Shown here one piece after another: positions 1 through 5,672 of a stretch of 5,794 nt of DNA. This DNA comes from Bacteroidales bacterium (lineage in GTDB: Bacteria; Bacteroidota; Bacteroidia; Bacteroidales; UBA12077). Position numbers and translations under genes: made by a program. The notes beneath the pieces were generated by a model, which worked only from the letters and a program-made list of their open reading frames with translations, made no database searches and was not told the DNA's origin. Position 1 is the first letter of the stretch; each line of letters begins with the position of its first letter. The stretch is from the NCBI GenBank assembly GCA_030600865.1, contig JAUVUS010000179.1, positions 1 to 5,794 on the forward strand. Direction: 5' to 3'.

Positions 1-2
1 CT

Positions 3-746
3 GGTCACTCGGATGGGATGGTTCGATTTTATGATGAAAATACCATAATGGTAAATGATTTCGATGAAAGTCCATCATGGATGGAAAGATTTAATCGATC
101 AATTCGTAAAACAGGTTTAAATATCATACAATTTCCATATCAACCATCAGAAGAAAAAAAAGATGGTGAATTCTCTGCACATGGATGTTATATAAACTTT
201 GCTCAAATCGGTAAACTAATAATCTTTCCACAATTTGGCAAGGAGTTCTCAAGAACCGATAAAATTGCTTTACAAAGGATGGAGAAGCTATATCCCGCAC
301 CTAATTACATAATTGAAACAATTAATGCAGATTCAATTGCTTGGCATGGGGGCGTTTTAAACTGCTGTACATGGAATATTTCAAGACCTATTATTGAAAA
401 TGCAATTGATAAGATTTTGCCCATATATAAAAATAATGATTTGGTCTTAGTGATCCATGTAGATGATTATAAAGGGAAACCCATAGATGATACTGTTTGT
501 ATTAAATTATCTCTAAAGGATGCAAAATATCTTGAGCCATGGAGCTTGGCAAAACATTTAAAATTTGGGGATGGTTACTATGATGTTAATCCAGAAGATG
601 AAATTATAGAAATAAGAAATGTAATAAGTTCAAACTTTGCCGAAGAAGATATTTCTGATATTTACAGCAAACTGATGAATCCATCAACAGATGTTATATC
701 AGAGTTGGTTTCAATTCCAGACAGATTAAGAAAAATCATAAAATAA
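3..746 (+). CDS. Peptidylarginine/agmatine deiminase-like protein (PAD_porph family), C-terminal part
   Basis: This is a guanidino-group-modifying enzyme of the PAD_porph/agmatine deiminase family. Members hydrolyse arginine-type guanidino groups to citrulline or carbamoyl products with a catalytic Cys-His-Asp set. The frame is open to the left edge, so the N-terminus is missing and the ATG at 18 is internal. The residues just before it complete the GHSD motif (GHxD, catalytic His/Asp) followed by MVRFYDENT. Numbering from that ATG, residues 54-74 match the family's conserved 'GCYINF...PQFG' strand. Residues 110-118 are HGGVLNCCT, where Cys116 aligns with the nucleophile of GGGxHC. About 120 residues follow the cysteine motif, a long acidic tail that I do not recognise. 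The gene converges on the minus-strand genes and has no cassette-type repeat of its own visible. Family assignment is strong; the substrate (agmatine, peptidyl-arginine or other) cannot be decided. Confidence 0.85.
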   Translation, partial: GHSDGMVRFYDENTIMVNDFDESPSWMERFNRSIRKTGLNIIQFPYQPSEEKKDGEFSAHGCYINFAQIGKLIIFPQFGKEFSRTDKIALQRMEKLYPAPNYIIETINADSIAWHGGVLNCCTWNISRPIIENAIDKILPIYKNNDLVLVIHVDDYKGKPIDDTVCIKLSLKDAKYLEPWSLAKHLKFGDGYYDVNPEDEIIEIRNVISSNFAEEDISDIYSKLMNPSTDVISELVSIPDRLRKIIK

Positions 747-834
747 GAGATTCAATTCTTCAGGATTAAAATTAAATAGCATCTGGAATAGATAAGTAGT
801 GAAACCATTATATAAATCATACAGAAGTTTTTAG
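747..834. other. Convergent junction between deiminase gene and gene 2
   Basis: These 88 AT-rich bases separate two stop codons. I see no strong hairpin, T-tract terminator or full repeat. Only the right edge, GTTATGTAT (834-842, overlapping the gene 2 stop), resembles an R'' box of the array; no partner arm is present, so the array seems to end or be broken here. Confidence 0.4.
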
Positions 835-1263
835 TTATGTATTACTTTCTAACCTTCTGTTAAACGGGGGTAATTCACCAAATTTTTGACAATATTCATT
901 AAGTAAATTACTTTCTAATTGCTCAGGATTTTCTGTAAGAGTGACTTTTATGCAGGCATCTTCGAGCGGAAATTTATCCAATATAGATTTCATGTTAATT
1001 CTATTCCCACCATCATGAATATTTTCAGTAGAATTAAGAGAATTTACGAATTTTCCGATTCTATTGTTATAAGGTAAGATTACACCCTTACCAATGTATA
1101 AAATTCCGCCTTCATCATCCTTTACCAATCTTCCTATCGGTCTATTCGCTTTTAATTCGTAAACTCCACTTTGAGGATTCTTTTCATTTAACATTTCTTT
1201 TCTCCATTTTTCAAATTTCGCATAGAAATCCTGATGTTTTGCGGGGAAGGTTTTAGTTATCAT
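835..1263 (-). CDS. Small GIY-YIG-like domain protein (142 aa)
   Basis: This is probably a stand-alone GIY-YIG superfamily protein; that fold cuts DNA with a single metal and a Tyr/Arg/Glu set. Visible landmarks are GVY at 33-35 (the 'GIY' strand), YIG at 56-58, an Arg in the following helix (NNRI, R68), HDGGNR at 83-88, Glu117 in 'QLESNLL' (candidate metal ligand), and the C-terminal 'GELPPFNRR' (129-137), typical of this group. The first 30 residues form a charged helix. No DNA-binding domain is fused, so the target is unknown. The ATG at 1263 lies 16 nt after the GTTGTGCC box of the upstream repeat, in an A-rich context. A good promoter sits at 1337-1366. The TAA stop overlaps an R''-like box (834-842). 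Nuclease activity is inferred from motifs only. The gene is the last of the five minus-strand genes and meets the deiminase gene tail to tail. Confidence 0.75.
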   Translation of the reverse strand: MITKTFPAKHQDFYAKFEKWRKEMLNEKNPQSGVYELKANRPIGRLVKDDEGGILYIGKGVILPYNNRIGKFVNSLNSTENIHDGGNRINMKSILDKFPLEDACIKVTLTENPEQLESNLLNEYCQKFGELPPFNRRLESNT

Positions 1264-1279
1264 TTTTGATTTTTATTAT

Positions 1280-1309
1280 GGCACAACGATTAGTGGTAAG
1301 GGTTGTGCC
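1280..1309 (-). promoter_or_regulatory. Perfect 8-bp hairpin in the gene 2 leader
   Basis: GGCACAAC (1280-1287) and GTTGTGCC (1302-1309) are exact inverted copies with a 14-nt loop. The hairpin would form in the 5' leader of gene 2, ending 16 nt before the ATG, so it could affect translation. It also contains the R' box, so the pairing may instead serve recombination. No T-tract follows, so it is not a terminator. Confidence 0.45.
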
Positions 1310-1336
1310 GCATTAATATTTGCTTGTATTTACCAA

Positions 1337-1366
1337 TAAAGGTACAAATTTTTATTAATATCTCAA
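1337..1366 (-). promoter_or_regulatory. Bacteroidota-type promoter for gene 2 inside the repeat loop
   Basis: On the minus strand TTG (1366-1364) is followed by exactly 19 nt and then TACCTTTA (1344-1337), one base from the Bacteroidota -7 consensus TAnnTTTG and with the usual -33 spacing. Transcription would start near 1330, giving a leader of about 65 nt to the gene 2 ATG at 1263. The -7 box is followed after 3 nt by GTAAATACA, which recurs next to a similar box at 4922-4940. Confidence 0.6.
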
Positions 1367-1516
1367 TTTACCAAAAGGAATGCGGTATTTATGACCGCCT
1401 GTAGCAACTGGTGTTATAATTCGATAGTCTTCAAATTAATAATTTAGCTCAAATTTGGGGAACTTGCTTTATCTTTGAATTGTCAGTAAAGTTTACAGTA
1501 ATAAAATCAACGGAGG

Positions 1517-2404
1517 TTATTTGGTATATTTCCTTAAAACTATTTCTTCTTTATTTAACTTACCAGATTTATCATATGATAAACCATAAAACTTAACATC
1601 AGGATACTTATCTACAAGTTGTACCCAAATCATACGAAGCAGGCGGGATTTATTTATTTCTTCCTGAAAATTCGGATTGTTGAATTGAGGTATAAACATA
1701 TACACTGATTTCAAAATATTTTTCAACATATTAAAAGTTTGCGATTTTGGAGATAAAAGGCGTATTTCATCTTCGTATTCCCAGCACACACGTTTTATAC
1801 AAGAACAATTAAGGATAAATTCTTGCATCCATTTTTTTCTGAATTCAGTACTAAGAGAAAAATTGCATATTTTATTAATTGACCATTCTGGATGTTTATT
1901 ACCAAGTTCAATTAACATGTTTTTGAATATAATATCTCTATTTATCACACGAGGCTTATTGGAGTATTCTACTTTACTAATTATAAGATGTAGTTCTTCT
2001 ACTAATTTTTGATCCCACTCTAATTCAAAACACATTCCTTCACTTTTGCAATAATGCGACCACATTGCCTGATTATCATATGTTGTTGATGCAGAAAAAA
2101 TACCTAATTCCTTTATTTGTTTAATGAAATTCTTATTTTCCATAGTTACCATTTCTATAAATGTTGGAGATGGCTTTATAGAATTAGTGGTGGATTCGCC
2201 TCTTTTAATTTTAATGATATTTAATGCTTCATTTACGGCACTCAAGAAAGTTGAAGCATTAGTTTCCATCACAAACTCTCCTTCGAGTTTATCGTTATTT
2301 ATATGAAATTGTGATGGCTTAGCAAAAAATACATTGCCTTCAAGTAAGTCTAAGAGAGCAGCTTCACGAGTACGATATTTGTAATTTATCAAAAGATTAT
2401 TCAT
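1517..2404 (-). CDS. DUF2971-like protein (295 aa)
   Basis: The function is unknown; the sequence pattern fits the DUF2971 family. Using the ATG at 2404, the N-terminus has YKYR (8-11) and 'FFAKPSQFH' (26-34), where the family usually has an aromatic-rich 'fas..fNDP' segment; here the usual NDP is altered to HINND. The centre has 'MWSHYCKSEGMCFELE' (114-129), matching the family's MWshYa..h.G.ci.f signature, followed by 'VEY' (145-147). Near residue 204 is K...WEYEDEIRL (204-216), the family's K..W.yE.E.R motif. No signal peptide or membrane helix is seen, so it is likely cytosolic. The frame also opens upstream at a TTG (2428), but the ATG puts the conserved YKYR at the usual distance from the start. 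Unlike its neighbours, the stop is about 105 nt from the next repeat box. DUF2971 genes are often found in accessory regions; no activity can be assigned here. Confidence 0.8.
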   Translation of the reverse strand: MNNLLINYKYRTREAALLDLLEGNVFFAKPSQFHINNDKLEGEFVMETNASTFLSAVNEALNIIKIKRGESTTNSIKPSPTFIEMVTMENKNFIKQIKELGIFSASTTYDNQAMWSHYCKSEGMCFELEWDQKLVEELHLIISKVEYSNKPRVINRDIIFKNMLIELGNKHPEWSINKICNFSLSTEFRKKWMQEFILNCSCIKRVCWEYEDEIRLLSPKSQTFNMLKNILKSVYMFIPQFNNPNFQEEINKSRLLRMIWVQLVDKYPDVKFYGLSYDKSGKLNKEEIVLRKYTK

Positions 2405-2488
2405 AGTATTAACGGTTTTCCCTTTCAAATCATCTTTGTTTTTATCTTTTCTTTTATCAATGAACTAAATTATTCTTAATTACACTAC

Positions 2489-2507
2489 GTAACCCTTTCG
2501 GGTTTAC
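2489..2507 (-). promoter_or_regulatory. Hairpin with GAAA tetraloop upstream of gene 3
   Basis: On the minus strand GTAAACCC, then GAAA, then GGGTTAC form a stem of about 7 bp with one bulged A, closed by a GNRA-type tetraloop on C-G pairs. It lies about 85 nt before the gene 3 ATG and just after the repeated element TATTAATGCGG. There is no following U-run, so a leader structure is more likely than a terminator. Its role is unknown. Confidence 0.4.
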
Positions 2508-2522
2508 CGCATTAATACACTT

Positions 2523-2575
2523 GCTGCTAACGTTTTTAATAAACTGCCTTTTAATACAGTTTATTTGTTGTGTGC
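2523..2575 (-). repeat. Short attC-like site between genes 4 and 3
   Basis: On the gene strand: R'' GCACACAAC (2575-2567), then arms AATAAACTG and CAGTTTATT (2565-2557 and 2546-2538, a perfect 9-bp pair) around a 10-nt loop, then R' GTTAGCAGC (2531-2523). One base separates R'' from its arm, but six separate the other arm from R', giving the asymmetric extrahelical bases typical of attC. It is the shortest and cleanest site in the window (53 bp). Its R'' and left arm overlap the last codons of gene 4. Confidence 0.6.
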
Positions 2576-3403
2576 AGGTTTTTTATATTCAATCAAATAG
2601 TACGAAAATCCGTCTATCTCTTTCTTAGAATCAGGATTAACAAAGTAATCCTCTTTTAATTTTTCAATTCCTTTGGTCCTATGTTTCTCCAAATTCTCAA
2701 ACCAATTTAAATCATCGACAACAGTTCCTTCAAGTAAAGAATTCTCAAAGTTTACATTTTCATAATGGCAAACTGAAAAATTTGCCTTCCTTAAATCTGC
2801 TTTTTTAAAGTTTGTATTCAATAAATTTGTGTCCGTAAAATGTGCTCCTTTACAGTTTGAATTTGATAAATCCGTATTCTCTAAATGTGCAGATGTAAAA
2901 TAAACTTTTTGCAATTTTGAGGCAGTTAATCTCGCATTTTTCAAATTACTCCGTACAAAGGACCCTTTCTTAATATTCGTTAATACTATAACTGAATCTG
3001 TCAAATCGTAATCCGAAAGATTTGCTCTTTTTAGATAGGCATTTGATAGAAAAAATCGTCGCTGACCCAAATTATAAAGTCGTTTTACTTTCGCAAGTAT
3101 TTTTACTTTTGCTTCTTCACTTTTCCACCCGATTAAGTCTTCAATTTCTTCATTGTATCTTGAACGATTGTCTCTTCTATTTCTCAAAAAATCAAATATT
3201 GTTATTAAAATACCAAATACGAATAAATCAAATATCAATCCATGAGCTTCGACTAAAATATCATGCCTGCTAAAATCAGGATCAAACTTATCAAGCAGAA
3301 TAATTCCCAATAGGCTGAGTATTGAAAGTGATGTAAAAAAGATTATCCCACTATATTTCGGTAGTTCATATTTAAACCAGTATTTTAATCTCAAATTCTT
3401 CAT
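2561..3403 (-). CDS. Membrane-anchored pentapeptide-repeat protein (280 aa)
   Basis: Two hydrophobic helices (about 19-37 and 56-73) are followed by a basic stretch (RNRRDNR), then a charged helical linker with 'GWKSEEA' (92-98). A long pentapeptide-repeat domain follows. From residue 124 to 224 every fifth residue is hydrophobic or Cys (L124, L129, L134 ... L219-224 region), giving 21 unbroken repeats with A/N/S before many of them. This should form about five coils of a right-handed square beta-helix, probably in the cytosol by the positive-inside rule. The C-terminal 50 residues are charged and unrelated. Some pentapeptide proteins mimic DNA and protect gyrase, but that does not follow for this membrane form, whose role is unknown. 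The last codons (PAHNK) contain GCACACAAC, the R'' box of the downstream cassette-like repeat, so the coding region runs into the site. The ATG lies 31 nt after the preceding R' box. Confidence 0.85.
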   Translation of the reverse strand: MKNLRLKYWFKYELPKYSGIIFFTSLSILSLLGIILLDKFDPDFSRHDILVEAHGLIFDLFVFGILITIFDFLRNRRDNRSRYNEEIEDLIGWKSEEAKVKILAKVKRLYNLGQRRFFLSNAYLKRANLSDYDLTDSVIVLTNIKKGSFVRSNLKNARLTASKLQKVYFTSAHLENTDLSNSNCKGAHFTDTNLLNTNFKKADLRKANFSVCHYENVNFENSLLEGTVVDDLNWFENLEKHRTKGIEKLKEDYFVNPDSKKEIDGFSYYLIEYKKPAHNK

Positions 3404-3434
3404 TTATGGTGAATTAGATACAGGATGTAAACTT

Positions 3435-3568
3435 GCAACAACGTTAAGTATATGAAAAGTAGGCGTTTGTGTACTTCATCACTATCAAGTTACACAAATG
3501 TTGAAGCTGGCTACAACCCTTGAATTTACTACTATCTCGCCTATTTTTCATATACATTGTTGTGTGCC
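3435..3568 (-). repeat. attC-like site between genes 5 and 4
   Basis: On the gene strand: R'' GGCACACAAC (3568-3559), 4 nt, a 17-nt arm (3554-3538), a central region, the partner arm (3465-3449), 6 nt, then R' GTTGTTGC (3442-3435). The arms TATATGAAAARTAGGCG match at 16 of 17 positions, and the odd one would be a G-T wobble. Inside, TTTGTGTA/TACACAAA (3466-3473, 3491-3498) gives a further perfect 8-bp stem on one side only. The whole 134-bp element can fold into a long hairpin with unequal spacers, as attC sites do. Confidence 0.65.
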
Positions 3569-3571
3569 GTA

Positions 3572-4687
3572 TTACCCAAATTTTTTATCCAATTGTATTA
3601 AATAATATAAGCCATTTGATTTAATTTCCTTTCGCTTGAGCACATAATCATAGGCTGTTGTGATACTAATTATTCCAAGACTTAATAAGGTTGCGATATG
3701 TACAGGTATAGCTCCCAAAAGGCTTCCAATCAAAGGGGTATAAGACTTAGGGTCTTGAAATTCTTTCAATAACTTTTTGGGTATGCTTAAATTGGACATT
3801 TCTATCTTTCTTTTTAAGTCATCTAATTTTGGATTAAGCTTATGTTTAACAATATCTGAAGCTTTTGATTGTATCTCAGCTGGGGTATAGTTTTCCAATA
3901 GATTAAATTGAAAAGTCATAAGCTCATTTCTAAAGTCCATTAATTCAGATTTTGCCTTTTCCTTTGCCTCCAAAACTTCATCAAAAGGAAAAGCAGATAT
4001 GTTTGGTACTGCTAAGTTAATAGTATTTAAAGCAAGACTTGGATTAATATCCTCTTGGCTTAATGAATGTTGTAGTTCTTTAAATTTGGAATCTTTAGAA
4101 TAATGCCAAAGAAATTTATTCAATGAATTACTTCCTGTTAGACAGGTTTCTCCTTTAGAAATATGCAAAAACAAAGAACTCAAAAGAGATGAATAATACT
4201 TATATATAAAATCTAAATTAACAATATGATTCTTTTTTATTGGACCGATAAATTCTTCATGTACTTTTTTTACCTCATCTGAAAACGCAATTATCGAATT
4301 TATTTGTCTCCCCGATTTATCTTTTATTACATCTATTTCTATCTCCTCAAATAGAATATTTCTGTTTTTTGAAAGAATAGAATGAACTCTTGATTCAACA
4401 TTATCCCAAAGTTCATCTTCCCTTTTATTGTCCTCAGAAATTATTTCAACATGCTTTTCGTTAGTCAACAACTCAATATGCTTTAGATAATTATCAGTAA
4501 CAAAGTTTGTTACCCCAGTTACTATAACCATATCACCTGATTCCACTCTCTGTTTATTTTTAACATCAGACTTAACTTGGATCAATACATTATTAATGAT
4601 TTCAACTTTATCAAAGAAAAGGATTGCTGTTTTTAATTCATCGATGTTTTTATCTGTGCAATTTGAGATGTATTTTGTACTAAGCAT
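3572..4687 (-). CDS. Unknown protein with C-terminal membrane segment (371 aa)
   Basis: I do not recognise this protein with confidence. The N-terminus (KYISNCTD...LKTAILFFDKVEII, 5-31) loosely resembles the opening of DUF6236-type proteins, which begin with a 'LL.yWD.v' segment; this is a weak resemblance only. Residues 32-230 look globular and mixed. Residues 237-298 are strongly helical and charged (AKEKAKSELMDFRNEL..., then KLDDLKRKIEMS), suitable for coiled coil or oligomerisation. A hydrophobic stretch at 318-346 (PLIGSLLGAIPVHIATLLSLGII...) can form one long or two short membrane helices, followed by a basic tail (LKRKEIK). There is no signal peptide, so most of the protein should be cytosolic with a C-terminal membrane anchor. 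The stop is 3 nt before the R'' box GGCACACAAC. The leader is long (154 nt from the R' box) and contains a further inverted repeat. The coding call is firm; the function is open. Confidence 0.8.
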   Translation of the reverse strand: MLSTKYISNCTDKNIDELKTAILFFDKVEIINNVLIQVKSDVKNKQRVESGDMVIVTGVTNFVTDNYLKHIELLTNEKHVEIISEDNKREDELWDNVESRVHSILSKNRNILFEEIEIDVIKDKSGRQINSIIAFSDEVKKVHEEFIGPIKKNHIVNLDFIYKYYSSLLSSLFLHISKGETCLTGSNSLNKFLWHYSKDSKFKELQHSLSQEDINPSLALNTINLAVPNISAFPFDEVLEAKEKAKSELMDFRNELMTFQFNLLENYTPAEIQSKASDIVKHKLNPKLDDLKRKIEMSNLSIPKKLLKEFQDPKSYTPLIGSLLGAIPVHIATLLSLGIISITTAYDYVLKRKEIKSNGLYYLIQLDKKFG

Positions 4688-4708
4688 GTCGGTTTGTTTT
4701 TATTGAGA

Positions 4709-4804
4709 CTAACGTCAAATTATATTACTGATTATCTGTGCTTTATATTTTACTCGAATTTATCAATTTTTATCGAATTTCCCCCATCCCTACTTTGGCG
4801 TTAG
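4709..4804 (-). repeat. Extra inverted repeat in the gene 5 leader
   Basis: CTAACGTCAAA (4709-4719) and TTTGGCGTTAG (4794-4804) are inverted copies matching at 10 of 11 positions around a 74-nt spacer. The ends read CTAACG/CGTTAG, like R''/R' boxes. The spacer has a direct repeat TCGAATTT (4754-4761, 4773-4780). Together with the repeat at 4842-4978 this fills the 291-bp gap before gene 5, with no open frame of note. It may be a relic attC from a cassette without a gene, or a leader structure. Confidence 0.45.
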
Positions 4805-4841
4805 CTTGAGAAATTAATCAAGTTCTCGTGATGTGGGGAAT

Positions 4842-4978
4842 GGCACACAACGGTTCGCAAATATGGATAGGCTGGGCTTTTCGAGCCACCTACTTGTCAG
4901 ACCGTTAATATGTTTATTTTGTGTATTTACTTTAAAATTAGCACTTTTCCCCAGCTTACCTATATTTGTTATGTGGTG
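4842..4978 (-). repeat. attC-like site between genes 6 and 5
   Basis: On the gene strand: R'' ACCACATAAC (4977-4968), an 18-nt arm (4967-4950), a loop of about 73 nt, the partner arm (4876-4859), 7 nt, then R' GTTGTGTGCC (4851-4842). The arms match at 15 of 18 positions. The left arm abuts R'' directly while seven bases separate the right arm from R', so the fold is asymmetric. The R'' and R' boxes pair with one T-G wobble over CACATAAC/GTTGTGTG. The loop has a -7-like box and the TGTATTTAC motif (4922-4930). Confidence 0.65.
4922..4940 (-). promoter_or_regulatory. Possible weak promoter element in the repeat loop
   Basis: Minus-strand TAATTTTA (4940-4933) fits TAnnTTTA and is followed after 2 nt by GTAAATACA, as at 1325-1344. 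At the 19-nt spacing the -33 position reads TAG instead of TTG. It would drive gene 5 with a leader of over 200 nt. The shared module supports function more than the weak -33 does. Confidence 0.35.
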
Positions 4979-5656
4979 TTAATTCCTTTTAAACAAACTT
5001 TTAAAAGTTAAATAAATAATAGCGATATCAATTAACAGAATTATAATTCCAATGATTAGATTAATTGACAATAGATATATTCCACTGATTGTTAATATAC
5101 CACTGAGACACCCAATCCAAAAATATGGTAACTGATGCCTTTTAACTTTATTAATCTTATTTATACCAACAATTCTCCCATTAAGTATGATGTCCATGGT
5201 GAAATTATCGACTAATAACTTAAATAAAAAACTATCTTGTGAATTTAGTAAAGTTGGTTTAACTTCAATATCATTCTGAGTGTATACATGTGTTATATTT
5301 AAATCTACAGGGATTGTTTCTATAATTTCTGCTGACAACAATTTGGTTTTATCGTTTTTAAAACTAATTGTCAAATTCGTATTAAAGTCATTAGATTGAA
5401 TCGGGATTGTTCCATTATTTTTGATTTTGAGAATTATCAGATATAAATCCTTTACATGTTTGTTTTTATATAATATTTCTAAATCAGATGAAAATTTATC
5501 ATTAATTGTAACAATGGGATTATTGCTTAATATTTCATACGATAAACTCTTTTTTTTCCTTTGTTTATAAAATAGGACAATTGATACTATTATTGCAATT
5601 AATGCTGCAATCACTCCAATAAATTGCCATATTGTATCTCTCAAAAATTCTATCAT
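4979..5656 (-). CDS. Membrane protein with soluble middle domain, unknown family (225 aa)
   Basis: The N-terminal helix (about 10-29, WQFIGVIAALIAIIVSIVLF) ends in YKQRKKK (30-36), a strong positive-inside stop, and is followed by 'SLSYEILSNNP'. The middle part (37-170) alternates beta-type strands (DLYLIILKIKNNGTIPI, NLTISFKNDKTKLLSAEI, SFLFKLLVDN, NGRIVGI) and may be an immunoglobulin-like or similar sandwich. Two further hydrophobic helices (about 178-197 and 199-217) end in KSLFKRN. The 'KQRKKKSLSYEIL...NP' opening is one I associate with small membrane proteins scattered in bacterial accessory regions, but I know no function or family name. The ATG is 16 nt after the R' box at 5673-5682, and the stop is 1 nt before the exactly complementary R'' box at 4968-4977, so the gene fills its cassette almost completely. 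No separate promoter was found next to it. Confidence 0.8.
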   Translation of the reverse strand: MIEFLRDTIWQFIGVIAALIAIIVSIVLFYKQRKKKSLSYEILSNNPIVTINDKFSSDLEILYKNKHVKDLYLIILKIKNNGTIPIQSNDFNTNLTISFKNDKTKLLSAEIIETIPVDLNITHVYTQNDIEVKPTLLNSQDSFLFKLLVDNFTMDIILNGRIVGINKINKVKRHQLPYFWIGCLSGILTISGIYLLSINLIIGIIILLIDIAIIYLTFKSLFKRN

Positions 5657-5672
5657 AGTTTTCTATTTTAAT

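Larger units (their letters stand above)
1280..1411 (-). repeat. attC-like imperfect inverted repeat between genes 3 and 2
   Basis: On the gene strand the site opens with a box containing GTTGCTACAGGCGG (1408-1395) and closes with CGTTGTGCC (R' GTTGTGCC, 1287-1280). The arms pair through CCGCATT/AATGCGG (1379-1385 with 1308-1314) and a weaker GCGGT/ACCAC pairing outside it. The loop is about 64 nt and carries a promoter. The left box is the least regular of the five: it lacks AAC at the expected place and lies about 105 nt after the gene 3 stop. The site may be decayed or belong to a different subtype. Confidence 0.5.

Noticed and set aside
2124..2306. Open frame on the plus strand inside the DUF2971-like gene
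   Set aside because: It lies wholly antisense to a gene with recognisable family motifs, and its translation has no domain-like features.
2405..2428. Upstream TTG start for the DUF2971-like gene adding 8 residues
   Set aside because: An ATG at 2404 follows in the same frame and places the conserved YKYR at a normal distance from the start; nothing supports the TTG.
2538..2565. AATAAACTG/CAGTTTATT hairpin as a terminator of gene 4
   Set aside because: No U-run follows the stem on either strand, and the stem overlaps the coding end; it fits better as the stem of the attC-like site.
3022..3273. Open frame on the plus strand inside the pentapeptide-repeat gene
   Set aside because: It is antisense to a clear coding region; its low-complexity leucine-rich translation reflects the opposite strand.
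4805..4827. Small alternative hairpins CTTGA/TCAAG and GAGAA/TTCTC
   Set aside because: Stems of five bases in AT-rich DNA are expected by chance, and the two forms exclude each other.
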